A stretch of DNA of 64,000 nt from Gibbula magus (GCA_936450465.1 OW388305.1:56534625-56598624), one strand, 5' to 3'. Numbered from the stretch's first letter, positions 1 to 11,243 are shown. A program made the numbers and translations. The notes: generated by a model not told the origin, from the letters alone.

Positions 1-199
1 CACAGGTATTCATAGCAAGCATTTATATACATATATATATACAGAAAGTGGACAAGTATATCGAATATTTGATGTTCAACATTGCTCAAAATACTCAAAA
101 TAGATCATGACAGATTGACCAGAATTTCATGAAGCTGTCATATTTGCAATTTGAATAGGAGTTAAATCGGTCAATGTAGTACATGATCTTTATGTCTTC
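1..199. other. Flank of LINE 3' end, no gene
   Basis: AT-rich sequence with a short AT run near 28-42. It lies beyond the last open codons of the minus-strand LINE and may contain its 3' untranslated region. No poly(A) tail or target duplication could be fixed. Confidence 0.4.
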
Positions 200-1182
200 T
201 TAAACATGTTTCAAATTTGGTAATTTTTCCTGTTGTTTCATTTTGAATATATTGTATTTTACGACTATTATTATCAAGTTCAGTACATAGTTTCGCTTTT
301 CGCAATATCCTAGGAGTATGTTTTTTCTGGAGAAGCTTATATTACATCCGGTTTTTTCAAATAACCATTTTTCTATTTCTTTCCATATAGTTTTAACAGC
401 TTTACAGTCATGTAACAGATGTATAATTGATTCTTTCTCGGTTTTACAGAAAGTACAAGTATTAGTTTCTTTGTATCTCATTTTTTTTAGTAGATCATTC
501 GTTGGTAAGAACCTGTGCAATATGCTATATTGGAACCAAGAATGTTTTACACTATTATAAGACTTAAATGTTATGCGTTCTATCGTTTCCCATGTTTTAT
601 CATCGATGTGTTCGTTTAATTCTTTCTGCCATTTTTCTCGGTATGTTAGTGTTTTGGTGTTTTTTCTGTGTATGAGTATGTCATAAATGTCTCTACAACC
701 TTTTGGATTTCCGACAATATTTTGCAAGAAGTACGGTAAAATAGGTAGTTGAAGTTTTTTTTGCAAGATGACATTTACAGATTTACAATAACATTTAATA
801 GCTTCTATTATTCCTTGTGTTTCTAGGAAATTAGTTTTGCATCCGAATATATATATATTTGTTCCGAGGTTAAAAACTTCCCGTTGTTATCTACGATGTC
901 ATTTATATATGTAATTCCTTTACGTGAGTAATGTTTATAATTAATTGGTTTACCACCTATCTTGATATTTTCATTTAACCATAAAGGTTGGGATAAGACA
1001 TCGCTGGCACTCGAAACTGTTTTTGCTTTTTTTGTCATAAACGTGCCCCATGATTTTAGAGTGTCTTTCCAAAAGTTATTTGTTCGTGGTGTTATTACAG
1101 ATTCAAGTATGTGTGATTCGCAAGTTTGTATAAAACTGCTTGTTTGGCATTGAGTATTTATATGTAACAGTTTACTTATCTT
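200..1182 (-). pseudogene. LINE C-terminal region with zinc-binding motif
   Basis: The frame of the reverse transcriptase continues past the stop at 1183 (823-1182) and then shifts into the frame of 200-766. The last part contains CTFCKTEKESIIHLLHDC, a C-x2-C-x8-H-x4-C arrangement typical of the reverse transcriptase zinc-binding domain at the end of many LINE ORF2 proteins, preceded by HSWFQYSILHRFLPT. This tail is thought to help bind the element's RNA. The frame closes at 200. Confidence 0.85.
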
Positions 1183-2926
1183 TTAATCAGTGTTAGATAT
1201 TCTTTTTATCCATGATATATTTTGTGATTGTATGAGACTTACTATATCTGGTGCTCGTATTCCACCTTGTTCATAATTTGTAGTAAGTGTGTCCCGGCTA
1301 ACTTTGTCATGTTTGTTTCGCCATATACATTTATAAGATAGCTGTTTGATTTCTCTTATTATTTGATCATTTGGGTTGGGTAAACTTGCAAATAAATGGT
1401 TAAGTTGTGGTAAGAATAGGCTTTTTAATACAGTATTTCTACCAAGGGGAGTGAGATCCCTAGCTAACCATTGATTCATAGATACTTTAAAAGTCTTAAG
1501 TTTATCTTTGTAGTTGCGTTCGACCATTTCCGCGAGATTGTGTGTAAATATAACTCCTAATAGTGTAAAAGAGTCGTTCTTCCAATCTAGATTCCAGCTA
1601 CAAAAATTTATTTTGGAATCCTTTTCTGAGCCTATCCATAATACCTGTGTTTTGTTGATGTTTATATTTAGGCCTGAAAAAGAGGCATATTGACTAAGCG
1701 TTTCTAATGTGGCTTGCAGGCATTTTTCAGTGCCATCTAATATATGCGATGTATCATCAGCGTATTGGGAAATCAGATATTCTGTATCTCCAATTTGTAT
1801 CCCTTTAATGTGTTTATTATTTCTGATCATTATGGCCAGAATTTCAGCACATAAGAGGAATATATATAGGGAGATAGGATCCCCTTGTCTACAACCTCTT
1901 GATACGTCAAAATAGTTTGAGAGAAAGCCATTTACTACTACGCATGATTGAATATTGTTGAAGAATGTTTTTATCCACCTTGTAATTGATGTTCCAAAAT
2001 TGAAGAATTTAAGGACTTCTTGAATGAAATTTCAGTCTACGGAATCGAATGCTTTTTCAAAGTCAATGAGGAGTAGAATACCTGGTATATTCATATATTC
2101 GGTATAGTCAATGATGTCATATATTAGGCGCGTACATTCCCCGATATACCTCTTTGACATAAATCCTTTTTGATCTTCATTTATTACAGAGGGCAGGACA
2201 TTTTTTATTCTGTTTGCAATGGTTGACGATCCGATTTTATATGCAACATTAAGCAGAGAAATGGGTCTCCAATTTTTTAGCAAATTTTTAGGTTTGCCTT
2301 TTTTGGGGAAGCAAGTTATAACACCTTGTTTTTGAGTTAGGGACAATTCTCCTTTTTCATAGGCTAAATTTAATGATCTTATGAGATATTCGTGAATATT
2401 AGACCAAAAGAATTTGAAAAATTCAACAGTAAAGCCCGATGAGCCGGGGCTTTTTTCGTTTTTCATTTTTTTCAGAGCAATTAGTACTTCTTCATATTTG
2501 AGCTGTCCTTCTAGATTATCTTGTTGATCTTTAGTCAGTTTTGGGAATTCAATGTCTTTGAACAGTTCTGTGAGATTAACCTTTTTGCATGACTTTTTTT
2601 GGTACAGGTTATGATAAAATGTTCTAGTTTCAGTTATCAGATCTTCTTTTTTGGTGAGAATTTCTTTTTGTTTCTTTTCTAGTTTATAAATAGCTTTATT
2701 TAAAAAGTTCCTATTTTCTAATGAAAGGAAGAATTTGGTTGGCTTTTCTCCTTCTTTCCATTTTGATTTGGACCGTAATATTATACCATCTATTTCCTTT
2801 TTATTTATGGTCTCTAATTCCTTATTTGCGTTCTTTAATTGATCTTGTAATTTTATTTTAGCATCAATATCACTGGATGAATCTATTCTTATTTCAAGGT
2901 CATCTATTCTTTCTTAGAGTGTTTGT
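1183..2926 (-). pseudogene. LINE reverse transcriptase domain
   Basis: One minus-strand frame runs from the linker through the polymerase, interrupted by three stops. From 2913 down it reads a charged linker, then SPGSSGFTVEFF, NWRPISLLN, IDFEKAFDSVD, GCRQGDPIS and the catalytic QYADDT near 1760. These are the standard fingers and palm motifs of LINE reverse transcriptases. The stop at 2032-2034 follows FDSVD exactly where the family usually has tryptophan, so a TGG to TGA transition is the likely cause. The same frame continues without a shift into SRGCRQGD and YADD, and a further stop at 1183-1185 ends it. The enzyme would prime cDNA synthesis at the nicked target; this copy cannot make it. 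Confidence 0.93.
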
Positions 2927-3892
2927 CTAAGTTCCCGGTTTTCTTTTTTTTTTATACGATGAGTATTTTATTGTATGTCCTCTGATCATTAGCAAGAGTG
3001 TTTCAAAGAATAGTTGATCATTGATTTTGAAGACATATTTGCCTGTTTCATCTATGTATGATTTATGTTCTTTAGTTTCATTAATCAGTAATTTGATCTC
3101 CTCTACATAAGTTTTATCATAAAGAAAGGAATTATTAAATTTCCAATAGCTTTTTCCCCTTTCTATTTCGCTTATATTTAGTTCAATCCAAATTATAGAG
3201 TGATCCGATCTATATGCCGAGTCGATTCCAGTTACATTAATTGAGCTTTCGAGGTTTTTTGATATGATAAAATAGTCAAGTCTTGCCTGTTTGATAGGGT
3301 TTTTCTGTCTCCATGTGTATCTTTGACTTTCTGGGTTCTGTTCTCTCCATGGATCTATTAATTCATGTTCTTCAATGTATTCTAACCAGGTTTCTCTAGC
3401 TTTAGTATTATTAATACTTTTATAATTAAAGTAATCTAATTTTGGATCTTGTACAAAGTTCCAATCTCCACATATAGAAAAACTATCTGATTGGAAGTCA
3501 GTAATGATCGACATGATTTTGTGATAGAATTCCGGAGTATCAGTGTTTGGTCCATATATTGTTATCAAAGTAAATATTTTATTCGTAATTTTAATTTTCA
3601 ATGCTACGTAGTTCCCATTTATATCATATCTAGAGTCTTCAATGGCAAAATCAAAGTTATTATTAAGAAGTATGGCTGTCCCTCTGGCATTACTTTTGTA
3701 AGAGCTGAAAAAACAATATTTTGATCCCCATTCATCTCTTACTCTATTTTCTATTTCCTTTGTGAAATGCGTATCTTGGATACAATAAATATTAGCGTTT
3801 TTGCTTTTAAGATGGCGAAACAAATCTATACGTTTACGTTTATTATTCAGGCCTTGGCAGTTTGACGATAATATTTTCAATCTATCATGCAT
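2927..3892 (-). pseudogene. LINE endonuclease domain (EEP/APE type)
   Basis: This 321-residue frame holds the exonuclease-endonuclease-phosphatase fold used by LINEs to nick target DNA. The expected motifs are visible in order: SSNCQGLN at the N terminus, the QDTH step in the place of the usual QETH, IYGPN, CGDWN (family GDFN), RLDYF and finally SDHS, which carries the catalytic histidine. The start at 3892 fits the family because only a few residues precede the first strand. The frame runs out in KKKRKPGT, next to a run of eight or more A residues (minus strand, 2943-2953). There the reading passes into a different frame that continues into the reverse transcriptase, so a slip in the A tract probably caused the break. 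Confidence 0.92.
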
Positions 3893-4650
3893 TATGTTGG
3901 GTATTTGATCTGAACAATGGTGAATGAACTGTTTTTGTGAATATAAATTTTTGTATGGAGAACGTTTTGCAGATTAGAAGATGAAAGTAGAAAAAGAGAG
4001 CTTAAAGAAAAGGTATAGTTAAAGAATATGAAATTTGTTACCTTCATGTGTTTCATGTTTATCCGGGTAATGTGGGAACCTGATAGTGGGAAGTTGGGCT
4101 TCAGTGTGAGAGAGCTTGAAGTTGAGTGACGGGTGTCATGCTTTCATCGTGATGTGCCGTGCACGTGCAGCGAGCTTGTTCATTTCAGGTTGTGGGTTTA
4201 GTGTTGTTTTCAGTCAGTAATTTAACGTTTGATGAATTCATATTTTTGGAGTGTCAGTGAAAGTTTGTTTATGAATGTGTAAGGTAAATAAAGAGTTGTT
4301 TATGGTAAGTGAGTTTTGTGAATGTTATTAATGATTTGGTGGTTATTTATCTATGTGGTATACATGTTTGGATACTATTTACAATTACACATGGTGGTAT
4401 TGACTACATTAGTAAAGTGGATTGTTATGTTTGTGGTTTTAAGTGATTTATTTTCTAATTCTATATTGCAAGTATCAGTGTGTTATGTTTTTGGATATTT
4501 CAGTATAGAGGAATTGTATTATTCAGATATGTTTTGGTATTCATGACAAATTTATTTTGGTTGATGTTTGATTAGGTCAAATAGAGTATGTTATTTAATC
4601 AAATTATAAATAAATTATGCTTGAATTGTGTAATATACAAATGTAAGAAA
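3893..4650. other. LINE upstream flank, no gene
   Basis: I looked for an ORF1 (coiled coil or zinc knuckle) upstream of the endonuclease and saw none. The strand-plus frame 4322-4546 is rich in aromatic and hydrophobic residues because the DNA is T-rich; I see no family in it. Confidence 0.5.
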
Positions 4651-4818
4651 TACACTTGAAAAAACATGGTAAATATCAGCATATACAATATATAAACATA
4701 GACAAAAGTAAATGTAATACAAAACTTTTAGCAATACACTTGAAAATTCATGGTAAATATCAGCATATACAACATATAAACATGGGCAAATGTAACACAA
4801 TTCTCAAAATAGCATATA
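4651..4818. repeat. 84 bp direct duplication
   Basis: The stretch beginning TACACTTGAAAA at 4651 recurs at 4735. Both copies continue with catggtaaatatcagcatat and a shared tail ending in ATATAAACAT. Two copies, slightly diverged. Confidence 0.8.
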
Positions 4819-5640
4819 TGTAATATACACATATGGAGATATAAACAGTTGGATATGTGTATACATATTCACTTGGGTGTAGTCAAAATGTAAGGAAGTG
4901 ATAGTTCTCCAGGTATAGTTTGCATACATGGACGTTAATTTTTCTTGATCATTAAGTGATTCTTTATATGCATACTACATGTACACACATAATTACACAC
5001 ATGTATACATACATAAATTGTATTTTCCATACACACCACCTGCAGAGCTTTCAATACATGTATATGTATGGTATAGATGAATCATGTTGTTAGTTAAGTT
5101 TTGTTTTGCATTTTACTGACCAGCTTATAGTTGTTACTCATTATATGTTATATATATAGTATTACTTATTTATAGTATTCCAAATAAGCTCCAGATAAAC
5201 GTTTTTCCATGTGGGTATAATGCCCGTATTTTGCTATTTAAAAATTATATAACCTTTCATGGAATATTGCTGTAGTTTGGCAAAAGAATCCAGTTCATAT
5301 GTTGTATATATAACATTACAATTGTTTCATAAATAATGTCCCAGTCCTTTACTGCCGCATAAGAAAATGCACAAGGATGTTTTCATAATAACTTTGATAC
5401 TAATCTGTTCTCTCGGTATATGGTTTTAACTATCTTGAGAAAAATGGAAACTGCAGTCTTTGACATTTTCTCTTTATGATCATATTTTGGATGTCTACAC
5501 ATAAAATATGACGGCACTATAGACCATTAGCGTAAACAAATGTTTTGGTTTAATCCAACGACTATGAATGATTTTTAACATGTTAACACTTATTTGTTTT
5601 TAACATATTTTACTAACTTAAAATAATTAATTATGCATAA
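4819..5640. other. AT-rich DNA, nothing recognised
   Basis: No open frame of note, no tRNA-like box pair, no repeat unit that I can define. Confidence 0.4.
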
Positions 5641-5957
5641 ATTCTAGATTTGGATTTGTCTCGACAAGGTCTTTCGAAAGATATGCCATGCTCTTTATCT
5701 CATACAAAAAATATGTTTCTTAACTGATGGTCAAGGCGGTCACTGACCATACTGACTCAAGATTTCGATTCGTCTTAAAGATATCTTTCCAACGATGGCC
5801 GGGGCTGTATATCTCATGCAAGAAATAAATCTTGACCAATGGTTAAGGCGGCCGCTGAACCTCGATGTAGATTCGTCACGAAACGATCTTTCCAAAGATG
5901 TATTGCGCTCTATACTTCATACCAAATATATATCTTGACCGCTGCTCAAGGCAGTCT

Positions 5958-5959
<2 letters not shown>
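5641..5959. repeat. Diverged tandem repeat, about 110 bp unit, three copies
   Basis: Three successive units start near 5648, 5761 and about 5867. Each has a GATTyG.ATTyGTC stretch, then a TCTTTCcAAmGATG box, then a CAT.C-A-AATAT step and ends near TTGACC..TGgTyAAGGCgG. Spacing is about 106-113 bp. The copies are too diverged to have arisen recently. Confidence 0.7.
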
Positions 5960-6046
<87 letters not shown>

Positions 6047-6057
6047 TTGACGAGATA

Positions 6058-6141
<84 letters not shown>

Positions 6142-6154
6142 TTGACGAGATAAT
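5960..6154. repeat. (GA)n microsatellite pair with duplicated 16 bp spacer
   Basis: Two (AG)n tracts (5960-6044 and 6060-6139) are each followed by the same 16 bases, GCCTTGACGAGATAAT, at 6044-6059 and 6139-6154. The open frames reading Ser-Leu repeats through here are artefacts of the dinucleotide. Confidence 0.95.
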
Positions 6155-6497
6155 TCTGTTGATAGGACAGATGGACATAGGGGCAGGACAAAGAGACGGA
6201 CATATGGACAGATGGAGAATAATATACCCTCGGAATCTCCCATTCGGGGGCACACAAAGGCAGAATAATTATTAAAGATTTAAGAAATAAATTTCATAAA
6301 GAGTTTGTTCAGTGGCTCAGTTACTAGTTCAAGGTAGAAACATCAACACTAAATCTGTAGTAATTAGACCAGCGACAGCCAACTTAAGAATAAACTGTAA
6401 CTCTAGAGTCACAACGTGATGCAGTCATGCTTTCGAAAGTTGTAAATGAATTCAACAGCATAACTCACATTAAACAAAGCATAACATTTCAACTTAC
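6155..6497. other. Non-coding; presumed start of an intron
   Basis: No gene seen in the left part. The bases just left of 6498 would be the beginning of the intron after the exon at 6498-6521. They share patches (for example GCTGTTGAATTC read on the minus strand) with the intron beginning at 26036. Confidence 0.4.
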
Positions 6498-6521
6498 GGT
6501 CACCGTGTCCTGGGTCGCCAT
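6498..6521 (-). CDS. Orphan first coding exon like that of the sulfotransferase gene (partial gene)
   Basis: On the minus strand 24 nt read MATQDTVT and run straight into a textbook donor, GTAAGT. The same structure occurs at 26037-26060 (MATQDTLT, donor GTCAGT). The similarity extends outwards: an AGAATAGACTGG patch lies upstream of both starts, and GCTGTTGAATTC lies downstream in both introns. This looks like the start of a second, tandemly duplicated sulfotransferase gene pointing left. No matching exons 2-6 are found between 6497 and position 1, so they would lie outside the window, behind the LINE, or be lost. The match is short, so the call rests on the shared flanks as much as on the peptide. 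Confidence 0.45.
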
Positions 6522-7516
6522 TTTGCCTTCTTCAGACTTAGGTTGACTTGATACCAGTCTATTCTACTATCACCAACGGTCTAGGAGATTAATCTCCGTA
6601 AAACTAATAGCAGCAACAAACCTAACATAGCCATTTATTTAACATAGATATGACATTGAATACAAATTAAAGGACTTACATGTAGAAATTAATGAATGCT
6701 ATGTTTTACTTTGCATAGCTTCACAACCCAAGCCCAAATCATCCCTGGCCAGAACCTGCAGTGATGTCCAATCGACAAGCATTTAGTCTCAGAAATACGT
6801 TCCTTATCTGCAACAATTTTACAACAATTCAAATTGGTAAATACAAATGGAGTCATAACTATGCCTGAAGAAGCTGGTGAATCTTGCTTACATTTTCTAG
6901 ACTTGATTGGTCGTCAATTGTATATTTTGCGATAGGATCTACAGGACAGACTACAGTGACCCAAGTGCAGTGAGTGCAAATCTGCTTATACTGATACTGT
7001 CTATAGTGCGAGCCTTTGCACAACAGCCCGTACACAGCTCTGTGGAGGAGAGATAGGACAGGGACGGTGCAGGTCCCGAAGTGGGACAGGGCTTATCAAC
7101 AATAACAGTATATACATGTTGTACCCATGTCCATCCATAAATGTAAAATTGAGAAATATTTTAAAAGTTGAATCAACATCACAGTATCGAATGTGAATTA
7201 GTATCCTAATAATAATTAAAACAAAAAGCTGCCTTTCCAAAAAAGGCATTTAATACGTGGAGAGCTAAGTTTGTAAGTATGAGAGGAGAAAGAGATACAG
7301 ACGGCGGAAAAAGCTAAAGTATGAAAGGTCATATATGTACGCTGTAGTGAATTGTTTCATTTTTACATTTTGAAGGTAATCATAGGATCTAAGTTTCAAG
7401 TTGTGAAAGGCAACACAAACTGTGCAATTTAGTATGTTGCTGAATGTTAAAATTGTATATTTGTTATATAAATTGAACATCACAGTAAGTGGAGTACAAG
7501 CGAGTATTATAATGTG
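6522..7516. other. No gene recognised
   Basis: Includes the presumed promoter side of the exon at 6498-6521. Small frames at 7001-7249 and 7265-7651 have no family features that I can see. Confidence 0.4.
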
Positions 7517-7600
7517 GTTTTCAAAATGGATGTGTTTTTCAAAATGGATGTGGTTTTCAAATTGGATGTGGTATTCAAATTGGATGTGTTTTTTAAAATA
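7517..7600. repeat. 18 bp minisatellite, about 4.5 copies
   Basis: Units of the form TTTTCAAAATGGATGTGK repeat back to back, with A/T changes in AAAATGG versus AAATTGG. The unit is a multiple of three and therefore opens frames on both strands (FSKWMW-like, and HIHFEN-like on the other), which are not evidence for a gene. Confidence 0.85.
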
Positions 7601-7839
7601 CATGTTGCAAACGTGTTTGAGCAGACATTTTGTTTGCAAAGTATTTGACATGTTTGATGGGATGCCTTAATCATATCTGTGATGTACATTTTAACATCGT
7701 TCTCCCAAAGTAAAGATGTCTGCGTAGCATTTGTTAATCAGCACAAATCATTGTGAGCAGGCATGATTTCCGGACAATAATGTGCTGATGTAAATCTCCT
7801 GAATCTGAACTTTGTTCATACTGTACAGTAACCATCATA

Positions 7840-8270
7840 AAGGCGCTGTCACACGTTTTTTTACATAAAGTTTGTTCTCAAATTTGTCATTTATTATCAA
7901 AGTGTATACAAGTTATTGTTATATAAGACGTTAGAACATCTCATTATACAACCGATAAGCCGTATCTATAGAAAATGGTAATCTGTACTGGAAGAAAATT
8001 GTGCGGCGTATTTTGCGACAGTTGTGTGAAACTCTTCAGTGTGAGAGAAATTTGTAGGTATCCGAATTTGAGAGTTCAGACAGGAAGATGAATGACCATT
8101 CCATCATGGTGCCATAATTACAATTTCACTCTGAGCGTTTAAGTAATGCTCCATCAGTCAGATCACTTGAACTACCTTCGAACGGCCATTCCCATGTGAA
8201 CACATTAAAATGGCCACTCGAAGGCAAAAAGACTCGCATGGTTTAACCGAACCATGTACATTCGTGTTAG
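7840..8270. mobile_element. Possible diverged relative of the TTAA/AGGGGCAG MITE
   Basis: The start resembles the MITE ends (GGCGCTGTCACACGTTTTTTT against GGGGCAGTAGCACGTTTTTT). The right part keeps the order of ATGTGAACACATTAAAATGGCC, ATGGTTTAACCGAACCATGTACA seen in the better copies at 10913 and 44464. No clean second terminus is seen. Confidence 0.35.
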
Positions 8271-8295
8271 AACTCTCTTTGTTGAATGAGGAGTA

Positions 8296-8472
8296 CAGTC
8301 AAGCCGCGATAATCCGGCCACCGATAATCCGAATCTCGCTGTTTCCGAACAGTAGGACGATGTAACCAAACTAATCTCTATAGTAGTCCTCGGTACTCAG
8401 TAGTCCGAACATTTCACTATCCGAACGTTTTTGATGAAAAACGGAAGCGTTCGGATTATCGAGGCCTGACTG
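8296..8472. mobile_element. pogo/Tigger-type MITE with TA target duplication
   Basis: A 177 bp element opens with CAGTCAAGCCGCGATAATCC and closes with the inverted equivalent (GGATTATCGAGGCCTGACTG). It is flanked by TA on each side (8294-8295 and 8473-8474). Terminal repeats beginning CAGT and containing a CGATAATCCG core, with a TA duplication, are characteristic of pogo/Tigger elements. Inside there are further TCCGAA repeats and no coding capacity, so it would depend on a transposase supplied elsewhere. Confidence 0.88.
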
Positions 8473-8474
8473 TA

Positions 8475-9134
8475 TTATCTTGCGATTGGTAATACTTATT
8501 TTCCTTTTCATGAGATGACTTCATTTAAGGGCATGTCTTCTACATGGTAAAGTTTTGCATTTTATTGGATTGCTTTATTGATTCAGATTTTTCTAGGGGT
8601 TGTTTACAAAGAACACAGTCATTTTAGTCTCACAAAATCTGTGTGTCCAGACATGCATACTGTCATTGTTTATGATATGTTGAGAATGACACCCGTGCGA
8701 CCATTCAGTATTGAGTGTGACCCTTTGGCATCATGTTTGAGAAAGTGAAAACAATCGCCAAGTGAAGTCATTATAATAGAGCTGTTTTAAAATGATAGGT
8801 AGTGTATATACACTATTTGGATAAATATAAAGGATGTATAAGTTATAATAGTGGATGCAGTTTTAAATCGCGTGTTTGTGTGCATCAACGTCCGCAATAC
8901 ATTCAAGTGAATTTCTACCTCTGTCTCGCACACTATAATACCCCTAAATATTTTGTTCCCAAAGATGGTTTATATATTTGTTGCTGATATAGACGTTGTA
9001 GATGATCCCAATATAAAAGCTCCAACAAAATCATGATCATGATCATGATACTGAAACATAACACAACCAAGTTCCTGGAGGTCTTCAGATAATAAGAGCT
9101 GATAACAACTTCTCTATGTGAATATACATGATGC
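8475..9134. other. No gene recognised
   Basis: Mixed AT-rich sequence. A small run of overlapping TGATCA steps lies near 9032-9050. The frame 8802-8987 has no recognisable features. Confidence 0.4.
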
Positions 9135-9345
9135 TTCTGAGTTTATGTTTACACCTTCATCAGGTGGAATGAAGGGCATTTCAATATTGGATTGAACTTA
9201 AATAGCATCATCGTGGTACTGCGCTGATATTAAGGGTAAATTGCACCCAAACCGTACTGCATGTACAACAGTTCTCTTGCCGGATTCGAACCCCAGACCT
9301 CTTAATCCAAAACCGAACACGCTAAACGTTGCGCTATTCCGTCTT
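9135..9345 (-). mobile_element. tRNA-derived SINE (minus strand)
   Basis: Read on the minus strand from 9345, a tRNA-like head carries an A box (AATAGCGCAACGTTTAGCG) and, about 40 bases on, a B box (GGGGTTCGAATCC). It is followed by a body with GTACGGTTTGGGTGCAA and CGCAGTACCACG and ends near TTCCACCTGATGAAGGTG. The copy at 11640-11885 has the same body. Transcription would be by RNA polymerase III. The head is eroded in the A box. Confidence 0.82.
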
Positions 9346-9424
9346 TCAAACGTAACTCTAGGCATGTTTCCCCAATGTCAATGTAACAAACCAATATGTC
9401 GTCTAAATATGTTTATTTAAAATA

Positions 9425-9670
9425 CAATTAATGGTTTTCTCAGCAGGATAACGGCAACGGATATCTTCCATATCCTCTGGGATCATATGCGGATAAAAAT
9501 GCAAATTACAGAGGTCAAATGACAGAACTTCTTTTGACTGAAATTGACGTTTCGAACGCCTGTTATAACGGATAGAGCTCCATGTAAATATACATGCGTT
9601 TTTAATAAAGATAATGAGTTTTTTTCATCTGGCAAGACAGAAACGCAACAATATGTAGCTGTTATCATTA
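9425..9670 (-). repeat. Left inverted arm around the Tc1 remnant
   Basis: The stretch with GGGATCATATGCGGATAAA and ATGCAAATTACAGAGG matches, in inverted orientation, the sequence at 10380-10500. It matches in the same orientation the start of the repeat at 13610-14050. It belongs to a small interspersed repeat family of this region. Confidence 0.7.
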
Positions 9671-9829
9671 TTTAACAGCGATGACGTCATGTTTACATAG
9701 GTACTGTTTTTACCATGAATCAACACAAGTATTGAGCTGCAAGTGAAACAAAACACATTCGCATTGGTATTGTCACTTCTGTTTATAAAGTTCTTTGTAG
9801 ACCCTAGTGTACATGTTCAAAAAGAATGA

Positions 9830-10115
9830 TCAGTATCTGGTAGGACCGCCACGTACCCGGATGACATACTGCTCTCTACGTATCATGCCTCCATTCAGAC
9901 GTCGGATCTGTTATTGTGTCAATAACATCCACTCAGCGTGTAGAGCTGCCTCCAACTGTAAATTATGTACTGGAGGGTTCCGAGCCTGGAATCGCCGCCC
10001 TAGAATATCCCACACATGCTCCAGAGGGTTCAGATCTGGGCTTACTATTGGCCAGGATAAGTTGTCACTGCGTTGGCTCGCATGTAATGACAACGGCACG
10101 TGATCGATGAGGCCG
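9830..10115 (-). pseudogene. Tc1/mariner transposase C-terminal fragment
   Basis: On the minus strand the frame reads SLHASQRSDNLSWPIVSPDL followed by NPLEHVWDILGRRFQARNPP. This is the SPDLNPIEHxWDxLGRR signature of Tc1 transposases, where the glutamate of EH is the last acidic residue of the DDE catalytic triad. After LLTQ there is an in-frame stop at 9911-9913. The same frame then continues through IRRLNGGMIRREQ to end in RVRGGPTRY and a stop at 9830-9832, which is the usual Tc1 C terminus. The first two catalytic aspartates and the DNA-binding region are absent, so only about the last quarter of a 340-residue protein remains. Confidence 0.92.
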
Positions 10116-10379
10116 TTGAAATTATGTGGTCAACAAATTATTATTATTATATTGATATATGCAAATGAACAGCGAGCTATCTCACTAAGGGACGAATCTA
10201 AATCTCCTTTACAGAAGTCATATGTATGGAAGAGAGAAGATGGACGTTGGGTAAATGAAAATGTGACTCAAACTGCCTTTGTTACCTCGGTAGATTTCAA
10301 CTCACGATTTACAAGTTTGGGCACTGGTTGATTATGAAACATTTGAGCGCACTATGCAGTTTTTCCATTTCTCAAGCTT

Positions 10380-10510
10380 ATGTTTATTAAATTAAGCATG
10401 TATATTTACATAAAGGACTATCTATTTTTGCAAGCGTTGGAAATGTAATTTGCATCTTTATCCGCATATGACCCCAACGGATATCGAAAATGTTCATCCA
10501 TTGCATGATA
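10380..10510 (+). repeat. Right inverted arm around the Tc1 remnant
   Basis: Contains TTTGCATCTTTATCCGCATATGACCCC, here split for brevity as TTTGCATCTTTATCC then GCATATGACCCC, which is the reverse complement of the 9479 region. Together with 10150-10380 it also matches the reverse complement of 13610-14050, including ATGTGACTCAAACTGCC. Confidence 0.68.
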
Positions 10511-10912
10511 GATATTCGAGCCAGCGAGTTTACTTGTCGAATATAGATCTATCATGTATGCATGTATACACTGTGATGAGTTAAAAAACCCAATTCAAAT
10601 CAGATGTGACTCCTTTAAATGTTTCGTTACCACTAAAGCGATAGGTAATCTAAATTCGAAATAGTGCCATGGTTAATATGTGTGAGATAGAATGAATTGG
10701 ATACTTTGAAAACAATATAACGTGAATGGTGTAACCTGTTAATGGAATTGCTACTAGTATTTATTACAATAATAGTAACATAATATACTTATACCACCTC
10801 TACTCTGTATACGCGTATGCTCTCTCCTTATATAAGCGCCTTGTGTGTAAGGACCACTAACGTGCCTTCCATTATCAACTGACTAATAATATGGAACGTA
10901 GCTGACTGTTAA

Positions 10913-11243
10913 AGGGGCAGTAGCACGTTTTTTTCTCTGAAATAAGTTGATGAAATGTATTTGACAAATAATGTCACCAATAGTAAAACGCCATTCTGTC
11001 TTCCGAAAATCAAGTTATGTAGGAGTGTACATGGTTCCGTAAAGCCATGGGAATCTTTTTTTGTCATTTGAAATAACACATTGTGTTCACAATAAAATGG
11101 CCGCCATGTAATTACCACTACGGATAATTGGTTTTGTGTAATAAGATGATTTACCCTCTAAAGTAAATCTAAATAACATAAACTATCAATAAAAATGGGA
11201 AATTTGAAAAAATAAATTTTGCAAAAAACGTGCTACAGTCCCT
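10913..11243. mobile_element. MITE with AGGGGCAGTAGCACG ends and TTAA target site
   Basis: A 331 bp element with inverted ends (AGGGGCAGTAGCACG... and ...CGTGCTACAGTCCCT) sits between TTAA at 10909-10912 and TTAA at 11244-11247. A second full copy lies at 44464-44817 in the opposite orientation and a truncated one starts at 15927. TTAA duplication is typical of piggyBac-type transposition, so a piggyBac-like source is a reasonable inference. The interior includes ATGGTTCCGTAAAGCCATGG and AAAATGGCCGCCAT and codes for nothing. Confidence 0.85.

Larger units (their letters stand above)
200..3892 (-). mobile_element. Non-LTR retrotransposon (LINE), L1/Tx1-like, decayed
   Basis: Read on the minus strand, the segment encodes in order an apurinic endonuclease domain (2927-3892), a linker and reverse transcriptase (about 1183-2926) and a C-terminal zinc-binding tail (200-766). 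This is the layout of ORF2 in L1/Tx1-type LINEs, which nick target DNA and copy their RNA at the nick. The chain is broken by frame changes near 2943-2953 and 767-823 and by stops at 2914-2916, 2032-2034 and 1183-1185, so this copy is dead. No ORF1 is visible upstream (3893-4600), so the element is probably truncated at its 5' side or its ORF1 is too decayed to see. The clade is inferred from motifs, not from a tree. Confidence 0.93.

Noticed and set aside
5876..6257. Several 99-125 residue frames of Ser-Leu repeats
   Set aside because: They are translations of (GA)n/(CT)n; all three frames are open because the dinucleotide has no stop.
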